NCBI RefSeq assembly: GCF_002831685.1
Contig: NZ_CP025119.1
Location: 2,378,001 to 2,442,000, forward strand
Direction: 5' to 3'
Length of the DNA stretch: 64,000 nt
Source of the DNA: Polaribacter sp. ALD11
GTDB lineage: Bacteria; Bacteroidota; Bacteroidia; Flavobacteriales; Flavobacteriaceae
The translations under genes were made by a program, and so were the position numbers. Below the pieces are notes generated by a model. It was not told where the DNA came from. It was given only the letters and a program-made list of their open reading frames with translations, and searched no databases. Numbering within the stretch: position 1 is the first letter of the stretch; the number at the start of each line of letters is the position of its first letter. Positions 35,815-45,170 of this stretch are shown piece by piece.

Positions 35815-38550
35815 TTAGTTATTAATTGTCCAAGAAACATAGTACTGAGAACCTACTGCTCCTACTCCTGGTGCACTAAAGTATTCTTTACCACCAAGAT
35901 TTGCTCCTCCAATTTTAAATACAGATTTAATACTAGGAACAGAATAATTAATTTGAGCGTCTAACATAGTTCTAGAAGCTATAGTTGCATCTAAGAAAGA
36001 CGATTCCCATATATATTCATCTTGCCATCTTGCATTAATATTAAAACCAAAGTTTTTAAATAGATTTGTATTACCAAATTGTATTTTAAATTTATGTTCA
36101 GGAGTATTAAAACCTGCTTCAAAATCTGGGTCTGTAGCTTGATCAAAATCGAACTTAGCATACGTATAACTTACCCCTAAATCAAAATCGCTTAAAATTT
36201 TTGTATTCAAACCAATAGAAGCTCCGTAAGAACTAACATCTGCTGAAGAATTTGAGTATGCTTGAAACGCTTTAAAATCTCCATTTTTTAGCGCCAATAG
36301 AGATAAGCTATTATCTCCTACCTTACCATAAAAAGGAACCAATACATTTTTAACAGCAATAAAATCTTCATAACTATTGTAGTACCCATTAACATCTACA
36401 GTAATTCTAGATTCACCTACATGTACCAAACCTCTATAACCAAGATCATAAGCTGTTACTTTTTCTGGTTTTACTAAAGGTACATTAGACGCTGTTGGTG
36501 CACCATTTTGAACAGAAGTTGCCGAGAAAGAATTCTCATAAGCCAATCTACCAGATAAAGTTGTGGTTGGCCCACCAGTAATTGGCTGGCCTTCTGTACT
36601 AACGTTTAATGGAGATGACGTATATCTGTCTAAATTATCTGGAGCTGAACCGACCAAAATAGCTGAACCTGCATCTAAACCAATATATTGATCTTGTGTT
36701 GTAGGATTTCTAAAACCAGTCTGAAAAGAAGCTCTAAAGTTATCATTCTTGTTTTCTCCACCTGCATAAGCTAAAGAAACTCTTGGTGAAAAGTTACCAT
36801 CAAAATTTTGTGCTTTGTCATAACGTAAAGAAGCTGTAAATTTTAAACGATCTTCTTCTAAAAATTTTCTTTGCATTTGAGTATATACTCCATATTCATC
36901 ATAATCAATAGGACCATCATAATCTGTAAAAATACTTCCATTAGAATTTAAAGAATAACGTCTGTAAGAACCTCCTACTTGAAACTCTGCCCACTCTATA
37001 ACTTCTTGAAAATTGTAGTTAACATCTCCATGATATAATTTTGTTTTATCTTGAAATTTAGCACCAGTAACTAAATTAGGATCTGAAGTAACGTCATTAA
37101 AAGCAGATTGAAAACCTGGGCTTCCAGGAATTAAACGTCCAGAATCTGCTACAGCTCTTGCTGCTGCATGATTTGAAGCTGGTACATTTGGAATACCTCC
37201 AAGATATGCAGCTGCATATTGGCCAAACCAATCTTGATCCGATTTCCATTTTCTGTTAATATTAATTGCAGCAAAACGAGAATCATAAGAATTACCAGCA
37301 TCTTCTGTAGTAACATACCCTCTTACAAAGAAATTTTTACCTTTTAATTCTAATTTTTGTTGTGCTAAATAAAAGTCACTAATATTATATCTGTTTGCTC
37401 CTTGATAAATGGTGTTACCTACACCAAATTTTGAGTTAAAAATTAATTCTAAACGATCATCTCCAAAAGGACGGTAATGTAAAGCTGTGTTTAATTTTAC
37501 ACTCTTAGCTTCGTAATCTTTCATTAAATCTACTTCCTTATAACCAGTTCTACTAACTCTACCTATTGCGCCACCCAAACTAATAGCAACCTCATCTCCG
37601 TAAGTATTTAAACCGTCAAAATCATTTAAAGACCTGTCTCCTACAGCATATTTTCCGTCTACGGTATTTCTATAATCTGTTGCAAACCATTCTGTACCTT
37701 TTAAATAAGATAGAGTTGCTTTTGCAGCCAACTTATTTGAAAAAGCGTGTGCCATTCTAATACTTACATCATAAAAATTATTATCTCCTGCTGCGGCTTG
37801 ACTTGTTAACCCTTGTTTGTATGAAAAGCTAATTCCTTGGTCATTAAAAGGACTTCTACTTGTCATAAACATAATACCATTAAATGCATTTGCACCATAT
37901 AAAGCAGAAGAAGCTCCTGGTAATAATTCAACCGTATTAACATCTAACTCAGACATTCCTAAAAGGTTACCAATTGCAAAGTTTAATGCTGGTGAAGAAT
38001 TATCCATACCATCTACCAATTGCATAAAACGTGTGTTTGCAAATGTTGCAAAACCCCTTGTATTTACCGATTTAAATGTTAAACTATTTGTATTAACGTC
38101 TACACCTTTTAAATTTTCTAAACCGTCATAAAATGAAGGTGCAGAACTATTTTTAATAGCTCTAGCATCTAGTCTTTCTACAGTAACCGGAGACTCCATT
38201 ATACGTTCTGGAGTTCTAGAAGCAGAAACCACTATTTCGTCTAAAGATGTTTCATTTTCTGTTAGAGAAATAGCTATTTTTTGATTATTTTTTGTAATCT
38301 GAACTTTTTCCATTTTATATCCTATAACAGATATTTCTAATGTAAAAGTAGGGTTATCTGTAACTTTTAAAACAAAATTCCCATCAAAATCTGTAGTAGT
38401 ACCTACTGCTTTATTCTCAACTTTAATGTTTGCACCTGGAAGTGTCTCTCCTGTTTTTGCATCTTTAACTGTACCCGTTACAGTGGTTTGTGCAACCATT
38501 GTAATGCTACCAAAAGCTATACACGCAATTAATAAAATTTTTTTTATCAT
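35815..38550 (-). CDS. TonB-dependent receptor with carboxypeptidase-like N-terminal domain
   Basis: A 911-residue outer-membrane receptor. The start at 38550 gives the signal peptide MIKKILLIACIAFGSITMVAQ; an upstream ATG at 38619 would add 23 unlikely residues. After the signal comes a carboxypeptidase regulatory-like domain (TTVTGTVKDAKTGETLPGANI, about 22-105), then the plug (TSLDEIVVSASRTPERIMESPVTVERL onwards) and the barrel, ending VSWTINN. The substrate is not shown by sequence; the partner SGNH lipoprotein suggests an ester-containing ligand such as a lipid. It is divergent from ribF. Confidence 0.9.
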   Translation of the reverse strand: MIKKILLIACIAFGSITMVAQTTVTGTVKDAKTGETLPGANIKVENKAVGTTTDFDGNFVLKVTDNPTFTLEISVIGYKMEKVQITKNNQKIAISLTENETSLDEIVVSASRTPERIMESPVTVERLDARAIKNSSAPSFYDGLENLKGVDVNTNSLTFKSVNTRGFATFANTRFMQLVDGMDNSSPALNFAIGNLLGMSELDVNTVELLPGASSALYGANAFNGIMFMTSRSPFNDQGISFSYKQGLTSQAAAGDNNFYDVSIRMAHAFSNKLAAKATLSYLKGTEWFATDYRNTVDGKYAVGDRSLNDFDGLNTYGDEVAISLGGAIGRVSRTGYKEVDLMKDYEAKSVKLNTALHYRPFGDDRLELIFNSKFGVGNTIYQGANRYNISDFYLAQQKLELKGKNFFVRGYVTTEDAGNSYDSRFAAININRKWKSDQDWFGQYAAAYLGGIPNVPASNHAAARAVADSGRLIPGSPGFQSAFNDVTSDPNLVTGAKFQDKTKLYHGDVNYNFQEVIEWAEFQVGGSYRRYSLNSNGSIFTDYDGPIDYDEYGVYTQMQRKFLEEDRLKFTASLRYDKAQNFDGNFSPRVSLAYAGGENKNDNFRASFQTGFRNPTTQDQYIGLDAGSAILVGSAPDNLDRYTSSPLNVSTEGQPITGGPTTTLSGRLAYENSFSATSVQNGAPTASNVPLVKPEKVTAYDLGYRGLVHVGESRITVDVNGYYNSYEDFIAVKNVLVPFYGKVGDNSLSLLALKNGDFKAFQAYSNSSADVSSYGASIGLNTKILSDFDLGVSYTYAKFDFDQATDPDFEAGFNTPEHKFKIQFGNTNLFKNFGFNINARWQDEYIWESSFLDATIASRTMLDAQINYSVPSIKSVFKIGGANLGGKEYFSAPGVGAVGSQYYVSWTINN

Positions 38551-38714
38551 AATTTGAATTAATTTGTTAACTATTATGCAAAATACAATATTTTTTGAAT
38601 AATTTATTATTTGACCCATAATTTTATGTATTTAATAAAAAAAATGACTTATTATTGCGTTTTTCAAACATTTGAAAAATTATTTTTTCTAACAAATTAA
38701 ACTCTTATAAATTG

Positions 38715-38722
38715 TACATTTG
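38715..38722 (+). promoter_or_regulatory. -7 element of ribF
   Basis: TACATTTG, 23 bases before the TTG start of ribF. Confidence 0.5.
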
Positions 38723-38744
38723 TTTTTGAAAAAATTCATTCCTC

Positions 38745-39680
38745 TTGAAAATAGTTGAAAATATTGCTAATTTTTCTACAGACGAAAAAACTTTTGTTAC
38801 TATTGGTACTTTTGATGGTGTTCATTTTGGGCATCAAAAAATATTAGAAAAATTAGTTTCTGAAGCTAAAAAAGCTGGCAAAAAATCTGTTTTATTAACT
38901 TTCTTTCCACACCCAAGAATGGTTTTGCAAAAAGATGCAAAAATAGAATTGATTAATACGATTGATGAACGTGCAAATCTTTTAGAAAAAACAGGTTTAG
39001 ATTACTTAATTATTCACCCGTTTAGCAAAGCTTTTTCTAGAACCACTGCTTTAGAATTTGTGAGAGATACTTTGGTAAATACCTTTAATATTTCGAAATT
39101 AATTATTGGTTACGATCATCATTTTGGAAAAAATAGAGAAGGAAATATCGATCAATTAACAGAATATAGCCATTTATATGATTTTACGGTAGAAGAGATT
39201 CCTGCTCAAGATATAGATGATGTTTCTGTAAGTTCTACAAAAGTAAGACGCGCTTTAGCTGCTGGAAATTTAAAGACTGCCAACGATTATTTAGGATATA
39301 ACTTTATGCTGAATGGCGTTGTTGTAAATGGCAAGAAGTTAGGAGGACAAATTGGCTACCCAACAGCAAATATTGATGTTAAGGAAGCGTATAAATTAAT
39401 TCCTAAAACGGGCGTATATGTTGTAAAATCGTACATAGAAAATAAAACTGTTTTCGGAATGATGAATATTGGAAACAGGCCAACGGTAAATGGGAATCAT
39501 CAAACGATAGAGGTCCATTTTTTTGATTTTAACCAAGATTTATATGGTGAAAATCTTACTATAGAATTGATTTATTTTTTACGTGATGAACATAAATTCG
39601 ACTCTATTGATTCTTTAGTAGTTCAATTAAAGGCAGATGAACAAACTGCACGAGATTATATTTTAGAAAATATTAAGTAA
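38745..39680 (+). CDS. ribF: Bifunctional riboflavin kinase / FAD synthetase
   Basis: A 311-residue enzyme making FMN and FAD. N-terminal nucleotidyltransferase domain with GTFDGVHFGH (21-30), RGLLxxT-like segment and SSTKVRRAL; C-terminal riboflavin kinase domain with GYPTANI and GMMNIGNRPTV. It starts at TTG (38745); no ATG fits and homologues begin at the same place. Single gene with its own promoter. Confidence 0.93.
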   Translation: MKIVENIANFSTDEKTFVTIGTFDGVHFGHQKILEKLVSEAKKAGKKSVLLTFFPHPRMVLQKDAKIELINTIDERANLLEKTGLDYLIIHPFSKAFSRTTALEFVRDTLVNTFNISKLIIGYDHHFGKNREGNIDQLTEYSHLYDFTVEEIPAQDIDDVSVSSTKVRRALAAGNLKTANDYLGYNFMLNGVVVNGKKLGGQIGYPTANIDVKEAYKLIPKTGVYVVKSYIENKTVFGMMNIGNRPTVNGNHQTIEVHFFDFNQDLYGENLTIELIYFLRDEHKFDSIDSLVVQLKADEQTARDYILENIK

Positions 39681-39916
39681 ATTTCTAATCCATTTCTTTA
39701 TTTTATCCTGTTTTTAGAGGAAATCATATTAAGGTTGTTTGATATTGTGTTTTTACTGCCATAAATTCACTAAAGCCTTATAAATGAAAAGCCTGAGTAG
39801 TTTTCGCGTACGGTTTATCTTTTCTACCTTTTAGTAAAAATGACAATTGTGGTGGTTTACTGCTGTAATATAGGCGTTATCTGACTTCTCATTTTTGGAA
39901 ATGATATTCTTATAAA

Positions 39917-39949
39917 AGACCTCACAGGTTTTAAAAAACTGTGAGGTCT
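39917..39949. repeat. Palindrome AGACCTCACAG / CTGTGAGGTCT
   Basis: Perfect 11-bp arms (39917-39927 and 39939-39949) with an 11-base A/T loop. Similar 'CCTCACAGG' hairpins are frequent between genes in Flavobacteria. There is no adjacent T run typical of a terminator. Confidence 0.55.
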
Positions 39950-39987
39950 GCGTTACTCTAAGTTAACTTCCTTTTTTAGTATTCACT

Positions 39988-40080
39988 ACGCGTTAAGGAT
40001 AGAGCAATTGTTTGAGCTCTTTTTTGTTTTTTCAACAAAAAAAGCGAGTGCGAAAGCCTGACCCTTGTGGTAACGCCCAA
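39988..40080 (+). repeat. Dispersed hairpin repeat, copy 2
   Basis: Shares with 14583-14681 the blocks ACGCGT-AAGGATAGAGCAA, TTGTTTGAGCTCTTTTT, AAAAAGCGAGT, GCGAAAGCCTGACC and ACGCCCA. The central stem (40019-40028 with 40034-40044) has a different sequence but still pairs. Confidence 0.7.
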
Positions 40081-40176
40081 AAGAAACAAAAATAATTCTT
40101 CCTACTACGTTTTTTTCATGCCTAAAGGGCAAAATTATTTATTATTGATTTCGTGGTAAATCAATCTCACAAATTA

Positions 40177-40184
40177 TATATTTG
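40177..40184 (+). promoter_or_regulatory. -7 element of serS
   Basis: TATATTTG, 23 bases before the ATG at 40207. Confidence 0.55.
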
Positions 40185-40206
40185 CATTTCATAATTCTTA
40201 GAAAAT

Positions 40207-41481
40207 ATGCTACAAGTACAATTTATTAGAGAGAACAAAGAAACTGTTTTAGTGGGTTTAGCAAAACGTAATTTTGCAAACGCAGAAACAATAGTAGAAC
40301 AAGTTTTAACAGCAGATGAAAATAGAAGAGCAACCCAGGCTTCTCTAGATGATATTTTATCTGAATCTAATAAATTATCTAAAGAAATTGGTGGCTTATT
40401 TAAGTCTGGCGAAGTACAAAAAGCAAATATTTTAAAAGAAAAAACAGGGCAGTTAAAAGAGCAGTCTAAAGAACTTGGAGAGAAACTAAGTGAGATTTCA
40501 GATGCGTTGCAAAATTTGTTATATCAAATACCAAACGTGCCTCACGTTTCTGTAAAAGCTGGTAATTCTGAAGAGGACAATGAAAACATTTTTAGCGAAG
40601 GAATTATTCCTGATTTAGGTGAAAATGCGCTTCCTCATTGGGAACTGTCAAAGAAATACGATATTATAGATTTTGAGTTAGGCACAAAAATTACAGGTGC
40701 TGGTTTTCCGGTTTATAAAGGAAAAGGGGCAAAATTACAGCGTGCATTGATCAATTATTTTTTAGATAAAAATATTGAAGCGGGTTATAAAGAATACCAA
40801 GTTCCGCATTTAGTAAATACAGAATCTGCAACTGCTACTGGGCAATTGCCAGATAAAGAAGGACAAATGTATCATTCTAACGAAGATGATTTGTACTTAA
40901 TACCAACTGGTGAAGTACCTATTACAAACATGTTTCGTGGTAATTTAATGCAAGAAGCAGATTTTCCTATTTGTTGTACAGGTTACACGCCTTGTTTTAG
41001 AAGAGAAGCAGGTAGTTATGGTGCGCATGTGAGAGGTTTAAATAGATTGCATCAATTTGATAAAGTAGAAATTGTTAGAATTGAACATCCAGATAATTCT
41101 TACCACGCATTAAGCGAAATGGTAGAACACATAAAAGATATTTTAAGAGAATTAAAATTACCTTACAGAATTTTACGTTTGTGTGGTGGTGATACTGGTT
41201 TTACAGCTGCTTTAACCTTCGATTTTGAATTGTTTTCTACAGCACAAGATAGATGGTTAGAAATTAGTTCTGCTTCTAACTTTGAAACTTTTCAAGCAAA
41301 TAGATTGAAACTTCGTTTTAAGAATAAAGAAGGCAAAAGTGAATTTGCACATACGTTAAACGGAAGTTCTTTAGCTTTACCACGTGTTTTAGCAGGAATT
41401 TTAGAAAACTACCAAACAGCAGACGGAATTAAAATACCAGATGTTTTGGTACCATATTGTGGGTTTGACATGATTAAGTAA
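40207..41481 (+). CDS. serS: Seryl-tRNA synthetase
   Basis: A 424-residue class II synthetase charging tRNA-Ser. It has the N-terminal coiled-coil arm (about 25-105, rich in Glu/Lys/Leu), motif 2 PCFRREAGSYGAHVRGLNRLHQF and motif 3 NGSSLALPRVLAGILENYQ. Length and motifs are normal. Single-gene unit. Confidence 0.97.
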   Translation: MLQVQFIRENKETVLVGLAKRNFANAETIVEQVLTADENRRATQASLDDILSESNKLSKEIGGLFKSGEVQKANILKEKTGQLKEQSKELGEKLSEISDALQNLLYQIPNVPHVSVKAGNSEEDNENIFSEGIIPDLGENALPHWELSKKYDIIDFELGTKITGAGFPVYKGKGAKLQRALINYFLDKNIEAGYKEYQVPHLVNTESATATGQLPDKEGQMYHSNEDDLYLIPTGEVPITNMFRGNLMQEADFPICCTGYTPCFRREAGSYGAHVRGLNRLHQFDKVEIVRIEHPDNSYHALSEMVEHIKDILRELKLPYRILRLCGGDTGFTAALTFDFELFSTAQDRWLEISSASNFETFQANRLKLRFKNKEGKSEFAHTLNGSSLALPRVLAGILENYQTADGIKIPDVLVPYCGFDMIK

Positions 41482-41602
41482 GAAAGACTTAGTCATTAAT
41501 TTTTTGAATGAAAAATAGCTAAACTATAAATTTATAGTTTTAGAAATTTAATACTGTAATTTTAGCATTCAGTCTAAAACGGACTATCTTAAAAACTGCT
41601 AA

Positions 41603-41746
41603 CTAGTTAGAAATTACAGCAATCATTAACCTCTTGTATTTATTCATTTCAATAAGTGAGTTTAAATAGGCACTTATTTGTCCGTTTTTCATAAACTCAA
41701 TTGAGTTGTATTTTGCAGTTTCGTATTGTGTAGAAAAAGTATTCAT
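41603..41746 (-). CDS. 47-residue small protein
   Basis: An open frame MNTFSTQYETAKYNSIEFMK then NGQISAYLNSLIEMNKYKRL MIAVISN, amphipathic and helix-prone, with no membrane segment. It fills most of the gap between serS and the TPR gene, on the opposite strand. It resembles short conserved proteins of Flavobacteriaceae with 'AxYxSxxFMKxGxIxxYxxxLxEMNKYK', from memory. Function unknown. Confidence 0.5.
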   Translation of the reverse strand: MNTFSTQYETAKYNSIEFMKNGQISAYLNSLIEMNKYKRLMIAVISN

Positions 41747-41857
41747 AATCTTAAAATTTGATTGGTTATTTACTCTATAGACAAGTTTGATGCCAAAATG
41801 TTACAAATAGAAAATAAAATACGTTTGGTTTAATAAAATTTTAACATTTATCTTGAG

Positions 41858-41865
41858 TATCTTTG
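41858..41865 (+). promoter_or_regulatory. -7 element of the TPR gene
   Basis: TATCTTTG, six bases before the ATG at 41872; near-leaderless transcription. Confidence 0.5.
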
Positions 41866-41871
41866 ATTGTG

Positions 41872-43689
41872 ATGAAAAAAATATTTCTACTTATTTTACT
41901 AACTATTAATGGTTTAAGTATCGCCCAGAATGCAGCTCAAAAAACGGCACAGAATGAGTATCTCTTAGCAGAAAATTATTTTAGAGAAGGAGAATATGAA
42001 AAAGCAACTCAGGTTTTTAAAAAACTGTATGATAGTTCGCCGTTTAATACAACGTATTTAGGACGCTTAATTTCTTGCTATCAAGAAACAGATCAGTTTT
42101 TAGAAGCAGAAAACCTACTAAAAAGTAGAATAACCGCGAATAAGAGTCAGGTTTATTTGTACGTGTATTTAGGCTATAATTACGAGAAACAACTTCAAAA
42201 AGAAAAAGCACAAGAAAATTATACGCTGGCTTTAAATTCTTTGGATAAAAACCCTGCGTATGGTGGTTTAATTGGAAGACTTTTTAAAGATTTTAACTTG
42301 CTAGACGATGCTATTTTAGCGTATGAAAAGGCGATGGAAGTTAATAAAAATGCGAATTATAATTTTCAGATTGCGCAGATTTATGGTGAAAAGGGAGATT
42401 TTAAAAAAATGTTTGAATCTTATATTGATTTAGTAGATAAAAATGATCAATACTTTAGTTTGGTACAAAGATATACCAGCAAGTATATTACAGACGATGC
42501 TGAAAATGAAGCGAACATTTTATTCAGAAAGACACTTTTAAGAAAGTCTGCAAGCAATCCAAAAGATGCTTGGAACACTTTGTTAAGTTGGTTGTTTACA
42601 CAGCAAAAAGACTACACAAAGGCGCTTATTCAAGAAAAAGCATTGTATCAAAGAAAACCAGACGATTTAAGTGCCATTTTTACCATCGGGCAAATTGCTT
42701 TCAACAACAAGGCTTTTGATGCTTCGCAAGAATGTTTTAATTTTATAATTGAAAAATCTACTACTAAAAGTGAAGTAATTAACGCAAATTTATACCTAGT
42801 TAAAATTGCTGTTGCCACCAAGAATCCAGGAACAGAAACTTTATTTCAACATCTTTTTACCACTTTTGGAAAAAATGCAGCAACTGTAAATTTACAAGTA
42901 GTTTATGCAGATTTTTTAACTTTTTCAGAAAACAAGCCAGCACAAGCAAACAGCGTTTTAGAGGAAGCTCTTTCTTATGCAAACTCTAAGTTTGACAAAG
43001 CAAGAATTAAGTTAAAATTAGGTGATGTTTTAGTATTTACAGGCAAATTTAACAAAGCTCTTATTTATTTTTCGCAAATTCAAACACAATTAAAAAATCA
43101 CGAATTAGGACAAGAAGCACGGTTTAAAGTAGCACAAACTAGTTATTTTAAAGGTGATTTCGATTGGGCAAAAGCACAACTAAAAGTGTTAAAAAGCTCT
43201 ACCACACAATTGATTGCAAATGACGCTGTAGATTTATTTTTAAAAATTTCTGATAATGAACCCGTAGATTCTATTCCTTCGGGTTTAAAGCAATTGGCAA
43301 ATGCAGAATTGTTGGCTTTTCAGAATAAGAATGAAGAAGCTTTAACTGAATTAAATAATTTGTTTGTTAAGAAAGATGTATTTATCAATGGTTTAATTCC
43401 TGGTGAAGTAATCTATGATGATGTGTTGTTTTTTCAAGCGAAGTTGCTCATCAAACAGCAAAGGTATAAAGAAGCTATTGCTAGTTTGTCTAAAATTATA
43501 GCAGCAGATAATCAAGGTTTTTTAACAGATGATGTTTACTTTATGATGGCAGAAACCTATAATAACAATTTAAAAAACACAGAAAAAGCACAAGAATATT
43601 ATCAGAAAATAATTTTCGAACATCCTTCTAGTATTTACTTAGTAGATGCTAGAAAAAAATACAGAAAACTAAGAGGAGACAGGGTTTAA
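41872..43689 (+). CDS. Exported tetratricopeptide-repeat protein
   Basis: A 605-residue protein with signal peptide (MKKIFLLILLTINGLSIAQ) and at least eight TPR-like units (for example LLAENYFREGEYEKATQVFKKL, VYLYVYLGYNYEKQLQKEKA, and the C-terminal YYQKIIFEHPSSIYLVDARKKY typical of BamD/YbgF-like TPR). It is a scaffold, probably periplasmic. ATG 41872 is used instead of TTG 41863, which lies in the -7 element. It is followed by the DUF4286 gene after 43 bases. Confidence 0.85.
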   Translation: MKKIFLLILLTINGLSIAQNAAQKTAQNEYLLAENYFREGEYEKATQVFKKLYDSSPFNTTYLGRLISCYQETDQFLEAENLLKSRITANKSQVYLYVYLGYNYEKQLQKEKAQENYTLALNSLDKNPAYGGLIGRLFKDFNLLDDAILAYEKAMEVNKNANYNFQIAQIYGEKGDFKKMFESYIDLVDKNDQYFSLVQRYTSKYITDDAENEANILFRKTLLRKSASNPKDAWNTLLSWLFTQQKDYTKALIQEKALYQRKPDDLSAIFTIGQIAFNNKAFDASQECFNFIIEKSTTKSEVINANLYLVKIAVATKNPGTETLFQHLFTTFGKNAATVNLQVVYADFLTFSENKPAQANSVLEEALSYANSKFDKARIKLKLGDVLVFTGKFNKALIYFSQIQTQLKNHELGQEARFKVAQTSYFKGDFDWAKAQLKVLKSSTTQLIANDAVDLFLKISDNEPVDSIPSGLKQLANAELLAFQNKNEEALTELNNLFVKKDVFINGLIPGEVIYDDVLFFQAKLLIKQQRYKEAIASLSKIIAADNQGFLTDDVYFMMAETYNNNLKNTEKAQEYYQKIIFEHPSSIYLVDARKKYRKLRGDRV

Positions 43690-43732
43690 TAAAATTAAAC
43701 GTATACACAAATAAACAATTACACAGATTAAT

Positions 43733-44062
43733 ATGTACATATACAACGTAACTATAAATATTGATGGAACTGCACATAACGAATGGTTAACTTGGGTTGA
43801 GTCTCATATAACAGCTATTTTAAATACAGGTAAATTTACATCAGCAAAACTTACAGAGGTTTTGGTAGAAGAAGAAATGGGCGGTAGAACATACTCTATA
43901 CAATATGCAGCAAGCTCAAGAGAAGATTTAGATGATTATTATAAACTACATGCAGATGATTTTCGTTTGGCAATCTTAAAGAAATTTGCAGATAAAATGC
44001 TGACTTTTAATACAGAATTAAAAATTGTAAACGAGTTTTATCCTACAAGCGTTAGTAATTAG
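43733..44062 (+). CDS. DUF4286 family protein
   Basis: A 109-residue cytoplasmic protein: MYIYNVTINIDGTAHNEWLTW at the start, a ferredoxin-like alpha/beta pattern, and YAASSREDLDDYYKLHADDFR typical of DUF4286. No catalytic residues stand out and function is unknown. In Flavobacteria it is commonly next to rsmA and this TPR gene, as here. Confidence 0.85.
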   Translation: MYIYNVTINIDGTAHNEWLTWVESHITAILNTGKFTSAKLTEVLVEEEMGGRTYSIQYAASSREDLDDYYKLHADDFRLAILKKFADKMLTFNTELKIVNEFYPTSVSN

Positions 44063-44245
44063 ATAGGTTTTTATAAAAACAGAAAAAATATATTAATCTT
44101 TGGTTTTTTATTAATTCTTTCAGGAGTTATACTTTCATATATAAAATGGGGAATAGAGCCAGAAGAAACAATTGGTGGCATTCTTAGTGGTTTTGGTACG
44201 GTACTAATTATAACATCCTTTACTTTTAAAACGCCTAAAAACTAG
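44063..44245 (+). other. Possible small membrane protein frame without a standard start
   Basis: Directly after the DUF4286 stop and in the same frame, 60 codons read IGFYKNRKNILIFGFLLILS..., two hydrophobic helices around a KWGIEPEETIGG loop, and end TFKTPKN-stop. No ATG, GTG or TTG opens it; ATA at 44063 is the first codon. It overlaps the convergent gene by 11 bases. It may be a gene with an unusual start or one that lost its start codon. Confidence 0.4.
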
Positions 44246-45083
44246 CTTCAACACCAATAGAAAATGCGTTTATGTTAGAAACTCCTAATTTATAATGTTC
44301 ATAACCAGAAGAAATTCTGTAATTCTTTATATTGTATTTTAGTAACAATTTGGTATTTCTAACAGATTTACTATTTACTGTTGCCCATTTATGAGAAGCA
44401 ACCAAGCTAATAGGTTTTGCTATAAAAAGTTCTCCACCAAACCCCATTAAAAAGCGAGTTTCTTTTACGTCATTAAAAATACGTCTAAAACCTAAGCCAA
44501 ACCACGCATCGAAACGTTGGGTTCTAATTCTATGGTATTTTAATAAAGTAGAAAACATGTTAAAAGAATCTCTTTTTCCGTTTACTTTTTCGGAAAAAGT
44601 GGTGTAATTAATGTCTAAGGCAAATCGTTTCAAAAACCTAAAATCTACTCCAATATCATTACCATATAAATTTTTACTTTCAATTAAAAAATGATTGTAA
44701 ACATCGAATCTTGTAATGTTATAATTAGTAGCATCTGTATACACAAAATTACCATATTTAGATTCTTTATAAGGATAATTAGAAATTTCTGCTGTACTCA
44801 TTCTGCCTGCCATTTCCCAAGGAGATTCAAAAACAGCACCATAAACAGTATATGCAGCAGCGTACCATATAATTCTGGCAAACGGATTTTCTATATCATT
44901 GCTGTTATTAGTTGTTGAAGTAGAAGACGATTTTGAACGCTTTGCTGATCTTGTTCCTGAACTTTCCGAAGATTTTGTACTTTTTAAACTCTCTTTTGCT
45001 TTATCTAGTTTACCGTCTTGAGAAAAACTATAAGAACAAATAAACGCAAATAGTAAGGATAGAATAAGTATTTTTTTTTTCAT
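44235..45083 (-). CDS. Exported outer-membrane beta-barrel-like protein
   Basis: A 282-residue protein with signal peptide (ending SYSFSQ), a Ser/Lys-rich linker (residues 30-63, KSTKSSESSGTRSAKRSKSS), a hydrophobic WYAAAYTVYGAVF segment, then alternating aromatic strands ending in a terminal Phe (FSIGVEASF), as in outer-membrane barrels. I do not recognise a named family. Divergent from rsmA. Confidence 0.75.
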   Translation of the reverse strand: MKKKILILSLLFAFICSYSFSQDGKLDKAKESLKSTKSSESSGTRSAKRSKSSSTSTTNNSNDIENPFARIIWYAAAYTVYGAVFESPWEMAGRMSTAEISNYPYKESKYGNFVYTDATNYNITRFDVYNHFLIESKNLYGNDIGVDFRFLKRFALDINYTTFSEKVNGKRDSFNMFSTLLKYHRIRTQRFDAWFGLGFRRIFNDVKETRFLMGFGGELFIAKPISLVASHKWATVNSKSVRNTKLLLKYNIKNYRISSGYEHYKLGVSNINAFSIGVEASF

Positions 45084-45136
45084 CTAGGTTGATTTTTAAA
45101 AGTCTGAATCAAACAAAAATTATGCCGATTTAACTG

Positions 45137-45144
45137 TACCTTTG
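45137..45144 (+). promoter_or_regulatory. -7 element of rsmA
   Basis: TACCTTTG, 27 bases before the GTG start. Confidence 0.5.
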
Positions 45145-45170
45145 CTTTTAGAAGGATAAAAACAAATATT

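Larger units (their letters stand above)
39681..40206. other. Intergenic region with two repeat elements
   Basis: No gene is visible in 526 bases. It contains a palindrome of CCTCACAG type (39917-39949) and copy 2 of the dispersed hairpin repeat (39988-40080), then the serS promoter. Confidence 0.6.
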
